Origin: Flavobacteriaceae bacterium
Lineage (GTDB): Bacteria > Bacteroidota > Bacteroidia > Flavobacteriales > Flavobacteriaceae
Assembly (NCBI GenBank): GCA_947478365.1
Contig: CANJWG010000002.1
Span: 1-64,000, forward strand
DNA: 64,000 nt
Direction: 5' to 3'
Below are positions 26,888 through 34,826 of this stretch, piece by piece. The notes beneath the pieces are model-generated. The model did not search any database. It saw only the letters and a list, made by a program, of their open reading frames with translations, and was not told where the DNA came from. Positions within the stretch are counted from its first letter, which is position 1, and each line of letters starts with the position of its first letter. The position numbers and the translations under genes are program-made.

Positions 26888-27850
26888 CTACGAAATATAA
26901 ATTTCTAGGATTGATGCTTTTCCAGAAAGCTGAAAATCAGTTAAAGCTGCTGGTATCAATATAGTATCTCCCTTTTTATAAGTGAAGTTCTCATGATCAA
27001 CTGTTAGCTGAAAATTACCGTCAACACACATATAAACGGTAAAAGAGTTTTGATTTTTATGAATTTCTCTATTTCCTGTAAGTGGAATAAAATTAGTTGT
27101 AAAGTACTTGCAATTAACTACTTCGTTGGAAATATCTTCCGTTTTCGAATAGAATCGTTGTGCTTCAATTTTATCATAATTTAAGGCTTCCAAAGCTAAA
27201 TCGATATGCAGTTCTCGGGTTTTTCCGTTAGCATCTAATCTATCGAAATCATAGACTCGATAAGTGATATCAGAAGTTTGCTGAATTTCGGCAATAACAA
27301 TTCCGGCTCCAATGGCGTGAATCGTTCCTGTATCCAAAATAAAAACATCACCTTGCTTTACTTTTTTAGTATCCAAAATAGTGAGTAGAGTTTTGTTATT
27401 CAGGTTTTTAATATACTCCTCTGGTGACGATTTTTCTTTGAAACCTACAATCAATCGGGCATCCGTATCGGCTTGCATCACATACCACATTTCGGTTTTA
27501 CCAAAAGAATTGTGACGTTTTTTGGCTAATTCGTCGTTAGGATGCAGTTGAATAGATAAATCTTCCCGGGCATCTAAATACTTAAAAAGTAGTGGGAATT
27601 GTTTTCCAAATTGGGCATAAACTTTGGTTCCCAAAACGGCTTCGGGAAATTCGTTAATCAATTCGATTAATGATTTTCCTTTCAATGAACCGTTAACCAC
27701 AACACTAACATCATTTTCTACAGTAGATATTTCCCAGCTTTCACCTGTAATATTGGAAATTATAGGTTTGTTTAGAAAGGTTTTTAATTTGGTTCCACCC
27801 CAAATTCTTTCTTTCAGAATGGGTTCAAATTGTAATGGATATAATTTCAT
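26888..27850 (-). CDS. manA: Mannose-6-phosphate isomerase, class I
   Basis: A roughly 320-residue cupin metalloenzyme interconverting mannose-6-P and fructose-6-P, feeding GDP-sugar synthesis for surface glycans. FEPILKERIWGGTKLK near the N-terminus, LSIQLHPND with metal-ligand His, EMWYVM, and IHAIGAGIVIAEIQQTSDITYR are typical of the short bacterial class I enzyme. The start MKLYPLQFEP (27850) is chosen. MESMKLYP (27859) is also possible, and the longest frame from 27931 would run back over the peroxiredoxin gene. It is the last gene of queD-prx-manA. Confidence 0.9.
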   Translation of the reverse strand: MKLYPLQFEPILKERIWGGTKLKTFLNKPIISNITGESWEISTVENDVSVVVNGSLKGKSLIELINEFPEAVLGTKVYAQFGKQFPLLFKYLDAREDLSIQLHPNDELAKKRHNSFGKTEMWYVMQADTDARLIVGFKEKSSPEEYIKNLNNKTLLTILDTKKVKQGDVFILDTGTIHAIGAGIVIAEIQQTSDITYRVYDFDRLDANGKTRELHIDLALEALNYDKIEAQRFYSKTEDISNEVVNCKYFTTNFIPLTGNREIHKNQNSFTVYMCVDGNFQLTVDHENFTYKKGDTILIPAALTDFQLSGKASILEIYIS

Positions 27851-27869
27851 CGATTCCATTTTGAAAAAC

Positions 27870-28319
27870 TTAAATAGTTTTGAGAATTTCAAGTGATTTT
27901 TCGATATGTATTTTAGCGGAAGTACTATCAAAAATTAATTGAACAACTCCTTTTTTATCAATAACATATGTCGCTCTGCCTGGAATCAAACCTAAGAAAT
28001 CATTAGGAACACCAAACTGTATTCTAATTTTTTTATCAAAATCTGAAAGCAGTATAAATGGAAGTTTGTAACGTGACGCAAATTTTTGATGTGATTTTAA
28101 ACTATCACTGCTTATTCCAATTACTTCAGCACCAAGCGCTTTAAAATCTTCATATTTATCTCGAAAAGTGCAAGCTTGAATAGTGCAACCGGGAGTGTCA
28201 TCTTTCGGATAAAAGTAAATTACTAATGGTTTTCCAATATATTCTTTTATATCAAACGAATTTCCTTTACTATCTATCGAGGTAAATGAAGGGATTTTGT
28301 CCCCAATTTTTAGTGCCAT
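27870..28319 (-). CDS. bcp: Thioredoxin-dependent peroxiredoxin (Bcp/PrxQ type)
   Basis: A 149-residue thiol peroxidase. The catalytic motif is YPKDDTPGCTIQACTFRDKY: peroxidatic Cys in PGCT and resolving Cys five residues later, the PrxQ arrangement. It reduces hydroperoxides with electrons from thioredoxin, in the cytoplasm. Its ATG overlaps the queD stop by one base (TAATG), which implies coupling, and manA follows closely. Confidence 0.93.
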   Translation of the reverse strand: MALKIGDKIPSFTSIDSKGNSFDIKEYIGKPLVIYFYPKDDTPGCTIQACTFRDKYEDFKALGAEVIGISSDSLKSHQKFASRYKLPFILLSDFDKKIRIQFGVPNDFLGLIPGRATYVIDKKGVVQLIFDSTSAKIHIEKSLEILKTI

Positions 28320-28729
28320 TAATTTCCGTTGTAGGTTACAAAATTTCTTGGTGTTTCGTATAAAACCACTTCTAGATCTTTATCAGCATCAATAATTTTT
28401 CTAAGTTTTTGCCAAATAACAACTACTATATTTTCAGCAGTTGGATTTAAGTCTACAAACTCAGGAACATCAAGGTTTAGATTTTTGTGATCAAAAACAT
28501 TTTCAATATGTTCTTTAATTAAATCAGACAAGATTTTAGTATCGATAACATAACCCGTTTCTTGATCAATTTCTCCTGTAACAGAAACAGTTAATTCGTA
28601 ATTATGTCCATGAAAGTTTGGATTATTACACTTCCCAAAAACAGTATTGTTTTTCTCCATTGACCAATCTTTACGATACAATCGGTGTGCGGCATTGAAG
28701 TGGGCTTTTCTTGAAACGGTTACTTTCAT
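28319..28729 (-). CDS. queD: 6-carboxytetrahydropterin synthase QueD
   Basis: A 136-residue PTPS-family enzyme. It contains FNAAHRLYR with a zinc ligand His (about 12-20), FGKCNNPNFHGHNYELTV with catalytic Cys and two zinc His (about 32-49), and VDLNPTAENIVV near 92. It converts dihydroneopterin triphosphate to 6-carboxytetrahydropterin in queuosine and deazapurine synthesis. The Cys in the GKCNNPNxHGHNY motif distinguishes QueD-like from other pterin synthases, though related sepiapterin-forming paralogues exist. No queC, queE or queF is nearby. Confidence 0.9.
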   Translation of the reverse strand: MKVTVSRKAHFNAAHRLYRKDWSMEKNNTVFGKCNNPNFHGHNYELTVSVTGEIDQETGYVIDTKILSDLIKEHIENVFDHKNLNLDVPEFVDLNPTAENIVVVIWQKLRKIIDADKDLEVVLYETPRNFVTYNGN

Positions 28730-28734
28730 TTTGA

Positions 28735-28808
28735 TTAAGGATTTAAGTTTAAGGATTTGGGATTTAAGAATAAGGTTAAAAATCCTAATTCCTAATTCGC
28801 AATACCTA
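28735..28808. repeat. AAGGATTT / AAATCCT degenerate repeat
   Basis: The gap upstream of queD has AAGGATTTAAGTTTAAGGAT, TTGGGATTTAAG, then AAATCCTAATTCCTAATTCGC. It is an imperfect repeat of a GGATTTAA unit with an inverted half. It runs into the idi stop codon. Confidence 0.5.
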
Positions 28809-29333
28809 AATTTTATGGTCTTCTAAATAATGATAAAATTCGTCAAATATTATTTTGAACCAAACAGTGTAAATATCAGGGTTTTGAATCAAATCTGTTT
28901 TCACATCTTCAATTTTCATCCATTTCCAGCTTTCTACTTCTTCTTTGTTCACATTTGGTTCATTATTATAATAACCAATCATCACATGGTCGAGTTCGTG
29001 TTCCGTCAAACCATTATCAAAAGGCGCTTTATAAATAAAATGAAATAATTCTTTGAGTTCGGTTTTGAAACCCATTTCTTCATATAACCTTCGGGTTCCG
29101 GCCTGAATATTGGTTTCTCCGTTGCGTTGATGACTACAACAAGTATTTGTCCATAAGAGTGGTGAGTGGTATTTATGGTTCGCCCGCTGCTGTAACATGA
29201 TTTCGTTATTGCTATTCAACACAAAAACCGAAAAAGCACGATGCAGCATTGCTTTTTCATGTGCTTCGAGTTTATTCATCAAGCCAATTGGTTCATCTTG
29301 CTCGTTAACCAAGATTACTTGTTCTTCAATCAT
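28806..29333 (-). CDS. idi: Isopentenyl-diphosphate delta-isomerase, type 1
   Basis: A 175-residue Nudix-fold enzyme that isomerises IPP to DMAPP for isoprenoid synthesis. Visible are LMNKLEAHEKAMLHRAFSVF, the active-site LWTNTCCSHQRNGET (catalytic Cys about residue 65), RLYEEMGF with the Nudix-like glutamates, FIYKAPFDNGLTEHELDHV and EVESWKWM. Type 1 enzymes need a divalent metal and no flavin. A -7 box lies upstream at 29372-29379, so the gene has its own promoter. Confidence 0.93.
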   Translation of the reverse strand: MIEEQVILVNEQDEPIGLMNKLEAHEKAMLHRAFSVFVLNSNNEIMLQQRANHKYHSPLLWTNTCCSHQRNGETNIQAGTRRLYEEMGFKTELKELFHFIYKAPFDNGLTEHELDHVMIGYYNNEPNVNKEEVESWKWMKIEDVKTDLIQNPDIYTVWFKIIFDEFYHYLEDHKI

Positions 29334-29371
29334 AACTTATAATATTTGTCAACCTGAGCACAGGCAAAGGA

Positions 29372-29379
29372 CAAAAATA
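29372..29379 (-). promoter_or_regulatory. Putative -7 box for idi
   Basis: Minus-strand TATTTTTG matches TAnnTTTG, 39 bases before the idi ATG. No -33 box at standard spacing. Confidence 0.4.
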
Positions 29380-29466
29380 CAAAAAAAAATGAGCCTTCAT
29401 AATTATACATTTTCAACAACCGTTAAACTTTCATTAAATATCAGTAATTTATAATCTATTTGACAT

Positions 29467-29494
29467 TTTGACTGATATAAGTAACTTAAATTTG
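29467..29494 (+). promoter_or_regulatory. Promoter of the MsrB-MsrA fusion gene
   Basis: TTTG (29467-29470) and TAAATTTG (29487-29494), 16 bases apart. The ATG at 29518 follows after 23 bases. Confidence 0.65.
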
Positions 29495-29517
29495 TATCAG
29501 ATTTAAAATCAAATATT

Positions 29518-30627
29518 ATGGAAAAATCTATTTTTTACTTTTTACTTTTGTCACCACTATTTTTGCTGAATACATGTGCACAAAAAAACAAAATTCAAAA
29601 CACAACTTCAAAATCCACTGCTATGGAAAACGCAATGTCAAAAATCGGAAATCCTTATTATTCTAATACAGACACCCAAAAACTAAATGTTTCGGATGCT
29701 GAATGGAAAAAAGTATTACCTCCCGATTTGTATGCTGTAGCCAGAGAAGCTGATACCGAAAGAGCATTTACTGGAACTATGTGGAATTCTGAAACCAAAG
29801 GAACTTATTTTTGTGCTGTTTGTGGATTAAAACTTTTCAGATCAAACCAAAAGTTTACAAGCAGTTGTGGTTGGCCAAGTTTTTTTGAACAGGAAAATAA
29901 AGAAAGTGTTGTTTTTAAAAGTGATAATTCATTTGGAATGCAAAGAACAGAAGCACTTTGCGGAAGATGTGATAGCCATTTAGGGCATTTGTTTGATGAT
30001 GGACCGGCTCCAACAGGAAAACGGTATTGCATGAATGCTATTTCATTAGATTTTGTTCCAGATAGTGTAACCACTTCAACAAACAATGAAAATTTAGAAA
30101 CTATAGTATTAGGTGGCGGTTGTTATTGGTGTGTAGAAGCTGTTTACGAAAATTTACAAGGTGTTGAGAAAGTGGTTTCTGGTTTTGCAGGAGGAAAAGT
30201 TGAAAATCCGAGTTATGAAGAAGTTTGTTCCGGAAGCACTGGAGCGGCCGAAGTAGTTCAAATTACTTATGATAAAAACAAAACAAATTTAGATGAAATC
30301 TTTAATGTATTTTTTACAGTTCATGACCCAACCACTTTGAACCGACAAGGTGCTGATGTGGGAACACAATATCGTTCGGTAATTTTTTATGCTAACGAAG
30401 AACAAAAGAAAGCAGCTGAGAGTATTATTTCCGAATTGAATAGTGCTAAAGTTTATGGCAGTAAAATTGTAACCACTTTAGAACCTTTTAAAGCTTTTTA
30501 CAAAGCAAAAGATTATCATCAAAACTATTATGAAAACAACAAAGACCAACCTTATTGTCAAATGGTAATTCAACCTAAGATTGAAAAATTTGAAAAAGTT
30601 TTTAAAAATAGATTGAAAAAGAAATAG
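29518..30627 (+). CDS. Lipoprotein MsrB-MsrA fusion (peptide methionine sulfoxide reductase)
   Basis: A 369-residue two-domain repair enzyme. The N-terminal signal peptide ends in a lipobox LLNTC (Cys21), so export and lipid attachment are expected. MsrB domain (about 50-185): CGLKLF and CGRCDSHLGH zinc cysteines and the catalytic RYCMNAISLDF. MsrA domain (about 195-360): catalytic GGGCYWCVEAVYENLQGV, VVSGFAGG and HQNYYENN. Together they reduce both R- and S-methionine sulfoxide in proteins outside the cytoplasm, probably drawing electrons through DsbD (13813). The order MsrB-MsrA is the reverse of the Neisseria PilB arrangement. Confidence 0.93.
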   Translation: MEKSIFYFLLLSPLFLLNTCAQKNKIQNTTSKSTAMENAMSKIGNPYYSNTDTQKLNVSDAEWKKVLPPDLYAVAREADTERAFTGTMWNSETKGTYFCAVCGLKLFRSNQKFTSSCGWPSFFEQENKESVVFKSDNSFGMQRTEALCGRCDSHLGHLFDDGPAPTGKRYCMNAISLDFVPDSVTTSTNNENLETIVLGGGCYWCVEAVYENLQGVEKVVSGFAGGKVENPSYEEVCSGSTGAAEVVQITYDKNKTNLDEIFNVFFTVHDPTTLNRQGADVGTQYRSVIFYANEEQKKAAESIISELNSAKVYGSKIVTTLEPFKAFYKAKDYHQNYYENNKDQPYCQMVIQPKIEKFEKVFKNRLKKK

Positions 30628-30633
30628 TATTAT

Positions 30634-30661
30634 AAAACTCCTTGTATGTACAAGGAGTTTT
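30634..30661. terminator. Bidirectional terminator, msrBA / gltA
   Basis: Stem AAAACTCCTTGTA / TACAAGGAGTTTT with a two-base turn, flanked by A- and T-rich runs, between convergent stops. Confidence 0.88.
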
Positions 30662-30679
30662 TTATTTTTAAATGTTATA

Positions 30680-31963
30680 TTATCTTTTATCCATTGGCGC
30701 AAAGTCTCTCAAAGGATAACCAGTATATACTTGTCTTGGTCTTCCTATTGGCTCTTTGTTGATACGCATTTCTTTCCATTGTGCTATCCAGCCCGGTAAT
30801 CTTCCAATGGCAAACATTACAGTAAACATGTCGGTTGGAATTCCTAAGGCTCTGTATATAATTCCGGAGTAGAAATCAACATTTGGATATAATTTTCTTG
30901 ATACAAAGTATTCATCAACCAAAGCTGCTTCTTCTAATTCCTTTGCTATCCTTAAAATCGGATCATCTACACCAAGGTTTTTCAATACTTCATCTGCCGC
31001 TTTTTTTATAATCCTAGCTCTTGGATCAAAGTTTTTATATACACGGTGTCCAAATCCCATTAAACGAAAAGGATCATCTTTATCTTTGGCTTTAGCCATA
31101 TATTTTGCTGAATCTCCACCATCTTTTTGAATAGCTTCTAACATCTCTAACACAGCCTGATTAGCTCCACCATGCAATGGACCCCAAAGTGCAGAAACTC
31201 CGGCAGAAATGGAGGCAAATAATCCAGCGTGTGACGAACCAACAATTCTCACTGTTGAAGTTGAACAATTTTGTTCATGGTCTGCATGAAGGATAAATAA
31301 TTTATCTAGTGCATCTACAACTACAGGATTTGAAGAATATGGACCAGTAGGTAATTTAAACATTAACTGCATAAAATTCTCAACATACCCTTGTGTGTTA
31401 TCATAGTAATTTAAAGGATAACCCATCATTTTTCGGTATGTCCAGGTAGCAATCACAAGGAATTTACCCATGGTTTTGCAAACGGCTTCATACATTTCTT
31501 TTTCATTTTCTACATTTACCACTTTTGGATTAAAAGCGGTTAGTGCGCTTGTAAGCGAAGATAAAACGCCCATTGGATGAGCCGTTTTTGGAAAACCATC
31601 TATAATGTTTTTCATTTCTTCATTTACCAAAGTGTATTTTCTGATGTCGTTTTCAAATTGAGCTAACTGACTTTTTGTTGGTAATTCTCCAAATATGACC
31701 AAATAGGAAACCTCAAGAAAATCTGCTTTTTCAGCTAAATCTTCAATTGCATAACCGCGATAACGAAGAATTCCTTCTTCACCGTCAAGGAAAGTGATAT
31801 CGCTTTTGCATGAACCAGAGTTTTTGTAACCCGGATCAAGAGTTATTGCACCTGTTAAAGCACGTAGTTTTTCAATATCAATAGCTGCTTCATTTTCACT
31901 TCCTACAATTACTGGAAACTCGTACTTGTTGCCATCAAATTCTAATATTGCTGTTTTGGACAT
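30680..31963 (-). CDS. gltA: Citrate synthase
   Basis: A 427-residue citrate synthase of the Gram-negative hexameric type. Landmarks are TLDPGYKNSGSCKSDITFLD near the N-terminus, LHADHEQNCSTSTVRIVGSS with catalytic His, LWGPLHGGANQAVLEML, GFGHRVYKNFDPRARI with second His, and the C-terminal PIGRPRQVYTGYP. It condenses oxaloacetate with acetyl-CoA at the head of the TCA cycle. It is transcribed alone from a -7 box at 32006-32013. sucC, another TCA gene, follows upstream behind a terminator. Confidence 0.96.
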   Translation of the reverse strand: MSKTAILEFDGNKYEFPVIVGSENEAAIDIEKLRALTGAITLDPGYKNSGSCKSDITFLDGEEGILRYRGYAIEDLAEKADFLEVSYLVIFGELPTKSQLAQFENDIRKYTLVNEEMKNIIDGFPKTAHPMGVLSSLTSALTAFNPKVVNVENEKEMYEAVCKTMGKFLVIATWTYRKMMGYPLNYYDNTQGYVENFMQLMFKLPTGPYSSNPVVVDALDKLFILHADHEQNCSTSTVRIVGSSHAGLFASISAGVSALWGPLHGGANQAVLEMLEAIQKDGGDSAKYMAKAKDKDDPFRLMGFGHRVYKNFDPRARIIKKAADEVLKNLGVDDPILRIAKELEEAALVDEYFVSRKLYPNVDFYSGIIYRALGIPTDMFTVMFAIGRLPGWIAQWKEMRINKEPIGRPRQVYTGYPLRDFAPMDKR

Positions 31964-32005
31964 GGTATAAATAAGGGAATTAAATCTGTTTGTTTAACAA
32001 TTCAA

Positions 32006-32013
32006 CAAATTTA
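32006..32013 (-). promoter_or_regulatory. Putative -7 box for gltA
   Basis: Minus-strand TAAATTTG, a perfect TAnnTTTG, 42 bases before the ATG. Confidence 0.5.
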
Positions 32014-32171
32014 GGGAATTCGAAATGAAATAAAAAACAAATATGATAACGTTTTCGTTAATTATTTGATAAATATTTTATCAAAAACCAATGTTTTATA
32101 TGAAACACACTTAGCTATATAAGATGTACTTATTACAGAATTAAAATTCAACATTTAAGAGATTGTTTTCA

Positions 32172-32255
32172 AAAAAATAGTTATAAAAAATCCTGAGCTT
32201 TGCTCCGCCAGTTCGCTTCGCTCGGGTCGCTCAGGATTTTTTATAACTATTTTTT
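32172..32255. terminator. Long hairpin after sucC (27-bp perfect stem)
   Basis: The arms 32172-32198 and 32229-32255 are exact reverse complements over 27 bp, A/T-rich outside and TCCTGAGC/GCTCAGGA near the loop. The 30-base loop contains further short pairing (GAGC, CTTCGCTCGGG). It begins two bases past the sucC stop. It acts as a terminator of sucC but is much longer than the other terminators here. Confidence 0.8.
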
Positions 32256-32257
32256 GT

Positions 32258-33451
32258 TTAGGATAAAGCGGCTTTAACCTGGTCAGCTGCTTCTTGGAAT
32301 TGCACTGCTGATAAAATTGGCATTCCCGAGTTATCGATTAATTCTTTTGCAATTTCTGCATTAGTTCCCTGAAGACGCACAATTATTGGCACTTTTATAG
32401 CATCGCCCATATTTTTATAGGCATCAACCACACCTTGAGCTACTCTGTCACATCTTACGATTCCACCAAAGATATTAATCAGGATTGCTTTTACATTCGG
32501 ATCTTTGAGAATAATTCTAAATGCAGTTTCAACACGTTTTGCATCTGCAGTTCCTCCTACATCCAAGAAATTTGCTGGTTCAAAACCTGCATATTTAATT
32601 AAATCCATTGTTGCCATAGCTAATCCGGCACCGTTAACCATACATCCTACTGTTCCATCAAGGTCAACATAATTTAAACCAACTTCTTTGGCCTCTACCT
32701 CAATTGGATTCTCTTCTCGAATGTCGCGCATATCAGCATATTTTGGCTGACGATATAAAGAGTTATCATCAATATTTACTTTAGCATCAACAGCCATAAT
32801 TTTATTATCAGAGGTTTTTAAAACCGGATTGATTTCAAACATGGAAGCATCAGAACCTACATAAGCGTTATATAAAGAATCGACAAATTTAACCATTTCT
32901 TTGAAAGCATTTCCCGAAAGTCCTAGATTAAAAGCAATTCTTCGTGCTTGAAAACCTTGCAATCCAACAGAAGGATCAATTTCTTCGGTAAAGATTAAAT
33001 GTGGAGTATGTTCGGCAACTTCTTCAATATCCATTCCGCCTTCCGTAGAATACATAATCATGTTTCTGGCTTTAGCTCTGTTTAGAAGAACAGACATATA
33101 AAACTCTTTGGTATCACTTTCTCCAGGATAATAAACATCTTCAGCAATCAAAACCTTATGCACCCGCTTTCCTTCAGGTGGAGTTTGAGGTGTTTTTAAC
33201 ATCATCCCAATAATTTGTTCCGATAGCTCTTCAACCTGTTGCAGATTTTTAGCTAATTTAACACCACCACCTTTTCCTCTTCCACCTGCATGAATTTGAG
33301 CTTTGATAACATGCCAACTAGTTCCTGTTTCTGCCGTTAATTGTTTTGCTGCAGCAACAGCTTCAACTGGGCTATTAGCAACAATCCCTCGCTGCACTCT
33401 AACGCCATAACTTGCTAAAATTTCTTTTCCTTGATATTCGTGTATGTTCAT
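32258..33451 (-). CDS. sucC: Succinyl-CoA synthetase (ADP-forming) subunit beta
   Basis: A 397-residue ATP-grasp subunit that, with the alpha subunit, makes succinate plus ATP or GTP from succinyl-CoA. It starts MNIHEYQGKEILASYGV, with VIKAQIHAGGRGKGGGVK (ATP grasp), MFEINPVLKTSDNKIMAVDAK, and the C-terminal ligase motif NIFGGIVRCDRVAQG. The alpha-subunit gene sucD is not next to it, on either side within the window. It has its own -7 box and a very long terminator hairpin. Confidence 0.95.
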   Translation of the reverse strand: MNIHEYQGKEILASYGVRVQRGIVANSPVEAVAAAKQLTAETGTSWHVIKAQIHAGGRGKGGGVKLAKNLQQVEELSEQIIGMMLKTPQTPPEGKRVHKVLIAEDVYYPGESDTKEFYMSVLLNRAKARNMIMYSTEGGMDIEEVAEHTPHLIFTEEIDPSVGLQGFQARRIAFNLGLSGNAFKEMVKFVDSLYNAYVGSDASMFEINPVLKTSDNKIMAVDAKVNIDDNSLYRQPKYADMRDIREENPIEVEAKEVGLNYVDLDGTVGCMVNGAGLAMATMDLIKYAGFEPANFLDVGGTADAKRVETAFRIILKDPNVKAILINIFGGIVRCDRVAQGVVDAYKNMGDAIKVPIIVRLQGTNAEIAKELIDNSGMPILSAVQFQEAADQVKAALS

Positions 33452-33517
33452 AAATAAAGAGTTTGTTAGTTAAGATTCTGCAACAATCCCGAAATTTCAG
33501 GGAAGCAAAACTTGGCA

Positions 33518-33525
33518 CAAAAATA
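33518..33525 (-). promoter_or_regulatory. Putative -7 box for sucC
   Basis: Minus-strand TATTTTTG matches TAnnTTTG, 66 bases before the ATG. An ATTG -33-like element is 16 bases upstream. Confidence 0.45.
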
Positions 33526-33611
33526 ATTAAAATCAAATTATCAATGCTAAAGTATTCCAGCTTATTTTTAAGATATTGTAAAAAAGATTTGTACTAATGG
33601 ATTAATAAAAA

Positions 33612-34340
33612 TCAATACAACATTTTTATCTCTTTTACTTCATAATGAGTGATACTATCATCTTCGTGCAAAACCTGTAACATGCCAGTTTTTGTCACTT
33701 TTTGAATTATACCCATAAATCGATTTCCTTTTTTATCTTCAAAAGGTGATGGATAGTCTTTTTTATATAAATTTTGATGATATTCTTCCCATAGCAAATC
33801 AGAGTTCTGGTATAAAATTTCTCTATTTGCTATTAATGAATCTTTTAAAAGTTTAGCTATTTCTTCCAGCTCATAGGTTTTACCAGTAATACATTTTAAT
33901 GAAGTGGCTTGAGGCAGGTTATCAAAATTAGTTTGGTTTAAATTCAATCCAATACCGACAATTATTGTAAAACTACCGTCATGTTTTATGATGTTTTCAA
34001 TGAGTATGCCTGCCACTTTTTTAGAATCTGCCATAATGTCGTTAGGCCACTTTATGACAACATTTGGTATTTGAATATTTTTTAAAACTTTTAAAACAGA
34101 TATTGCTACCGCAATATTAAAATCGTAAATGTTTTTATTGTTAAGCTGAATATCTTTAACCAAGATACTTATTGTAAGGTTTTTGCCCGGTTCAGAAATC
34201 CATTTAGCTCCCATTTGCCCTTTGCCTTTGGTTTGCTCTTTAGCCATGACAATTGTATAATCATCCACTTCTGATTCTTTAAGCAATTGTTTTAAGAAGT
34301 CATTCGTCGAATCTATGGCATCGAGTTTGATTAAAGACAT
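33612..34340 (-). CDS. birA: Biotin--[acetyl-CoA-carboxylase] ligase
   Basis: A 242-residue biotin protein ligase. It has LDAIDSTNDFLKQ, TKGKGQMGAKWISEPGKNL (biotinyl-AMP site), KWPNDIMADSKKVAGILIE and GIGLNLNQTNF. There is no N-terminal helix-turn-helix, so it is a group I ligase without the BirA repressor function. The SH3-like C-terminal domain is present in short form. It is divergent from rsfS, and a paired promoter region lies between them. Confidence 0.93.
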   Translation of the reverse strand: MSLIKLDAIDSTNDFLKQLLKESEVDDYTIVMAKEQTKGKGQMGAKWISEPGKNLTISILVKDIQLNNKNIYDFNIAVAISVLKVLKNIQIPNVVIKWPNDIMADSKKVAGILIENIIKHDGSFTIIVGIGLNLNQTNFDNLPQATSLKCITGKTYELEEIAKLLKDSLIANREILYQNSDLLWEEYHQNLYKKDYPSPFEDKKGNRFMGIIQKVTKTGMLQVLHEDDSITHYEVKEIKMLY

Positions 34341-34383
34341 TTTTAGTAGGGTAAATATTAATGAATTTTAAACTTTTGTTGAG

Positions 34384-34417
34384 CAAAAATAAAGACAAAA
34401 AGTAATACATTTGCAAA
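34384..34417 (-). promoter_or_regulatory. Promoter of birA
   Basis: Minus-strand TTTG (34417-34414) and TATTTTTG (34391-34384) with a 22-base spacer. The spacer overlaps the rsfS -7 box on the other strand. Confidence 0.55.
34406..34413 (+). promoter_or_regulatory. Putative -7 box for rsfS-ftsH
   Basis: TACATTTG matches TAnnTTTG, 20 bases before the rsfS ATG. A TTG at 34379-34381 is 24 bases upstream. Confidence 0.5.
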
Positions 34418-34433
34418 ACATATATAAATATAA

Positions 34434-34805
34434 ATGACTAAAAAAGCGGTTAACACAGATGTTCTTTTGGTGAACATCATAAAAGGCATTGAAGAAGTAA
34501 AAGGAAATGATATTGACATACTCGATTTAAGAGCCATAGATACAGCAGTTTGTGATTACTTTATTATCTGTAGCGGAAGTTCAAATACTCAAGTTAACGC
34601 CATAGTTAACTCCATCCAAAAATTAGTTTCTAAAGAATTAAAAGATAAACCTTGGCACGTCGAAGGAACAGATAATGCCGAATGGGTCTTAATGGATTAT
34701 GTTAACATTGTGGTTCATGTTTTTCAAAAACAAATTCGCGAATTCTACAACATTGAAGGGCTTTGGGGTGATGCTAAAATTACTACCATTCAAAATAAAT
34801 ATTAA
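34434..34805 (+). CDS. rsfS: Ribosomal silencing factor RsfS
   Basis: A 123-residue Iojap/DUF143 protein. It includes IKGIEEVKGNDIDILDLRAIDTAVCDYFIICSG (residues about 12-44), KPWHVEGTDNAEWVLMDYVNIVVHVF (about 73-98) and a short C-terminal tail EFYNIEGLWGDA. In the family it binds ribosomal protein uL14 and blocks subunit joining under nutrient limitation. It lies 21 bases before ftsH and is probably co-transcribed. Confidence 0.94.
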   Translation: MTKKAVNTDVLLVNIIKGIEEVKGNDIDILDLRAIDTAVCDYFIICSGSSNTQVNAIVNSIQKLVSKELKDKPWHVEGTDNAEWVLMDYVNIVVHVFQKQIREFYNIEGLWGDAKITTIQNKY

Positions 34806-34826
34806 AAATAGTTCATAGTATAAAAA

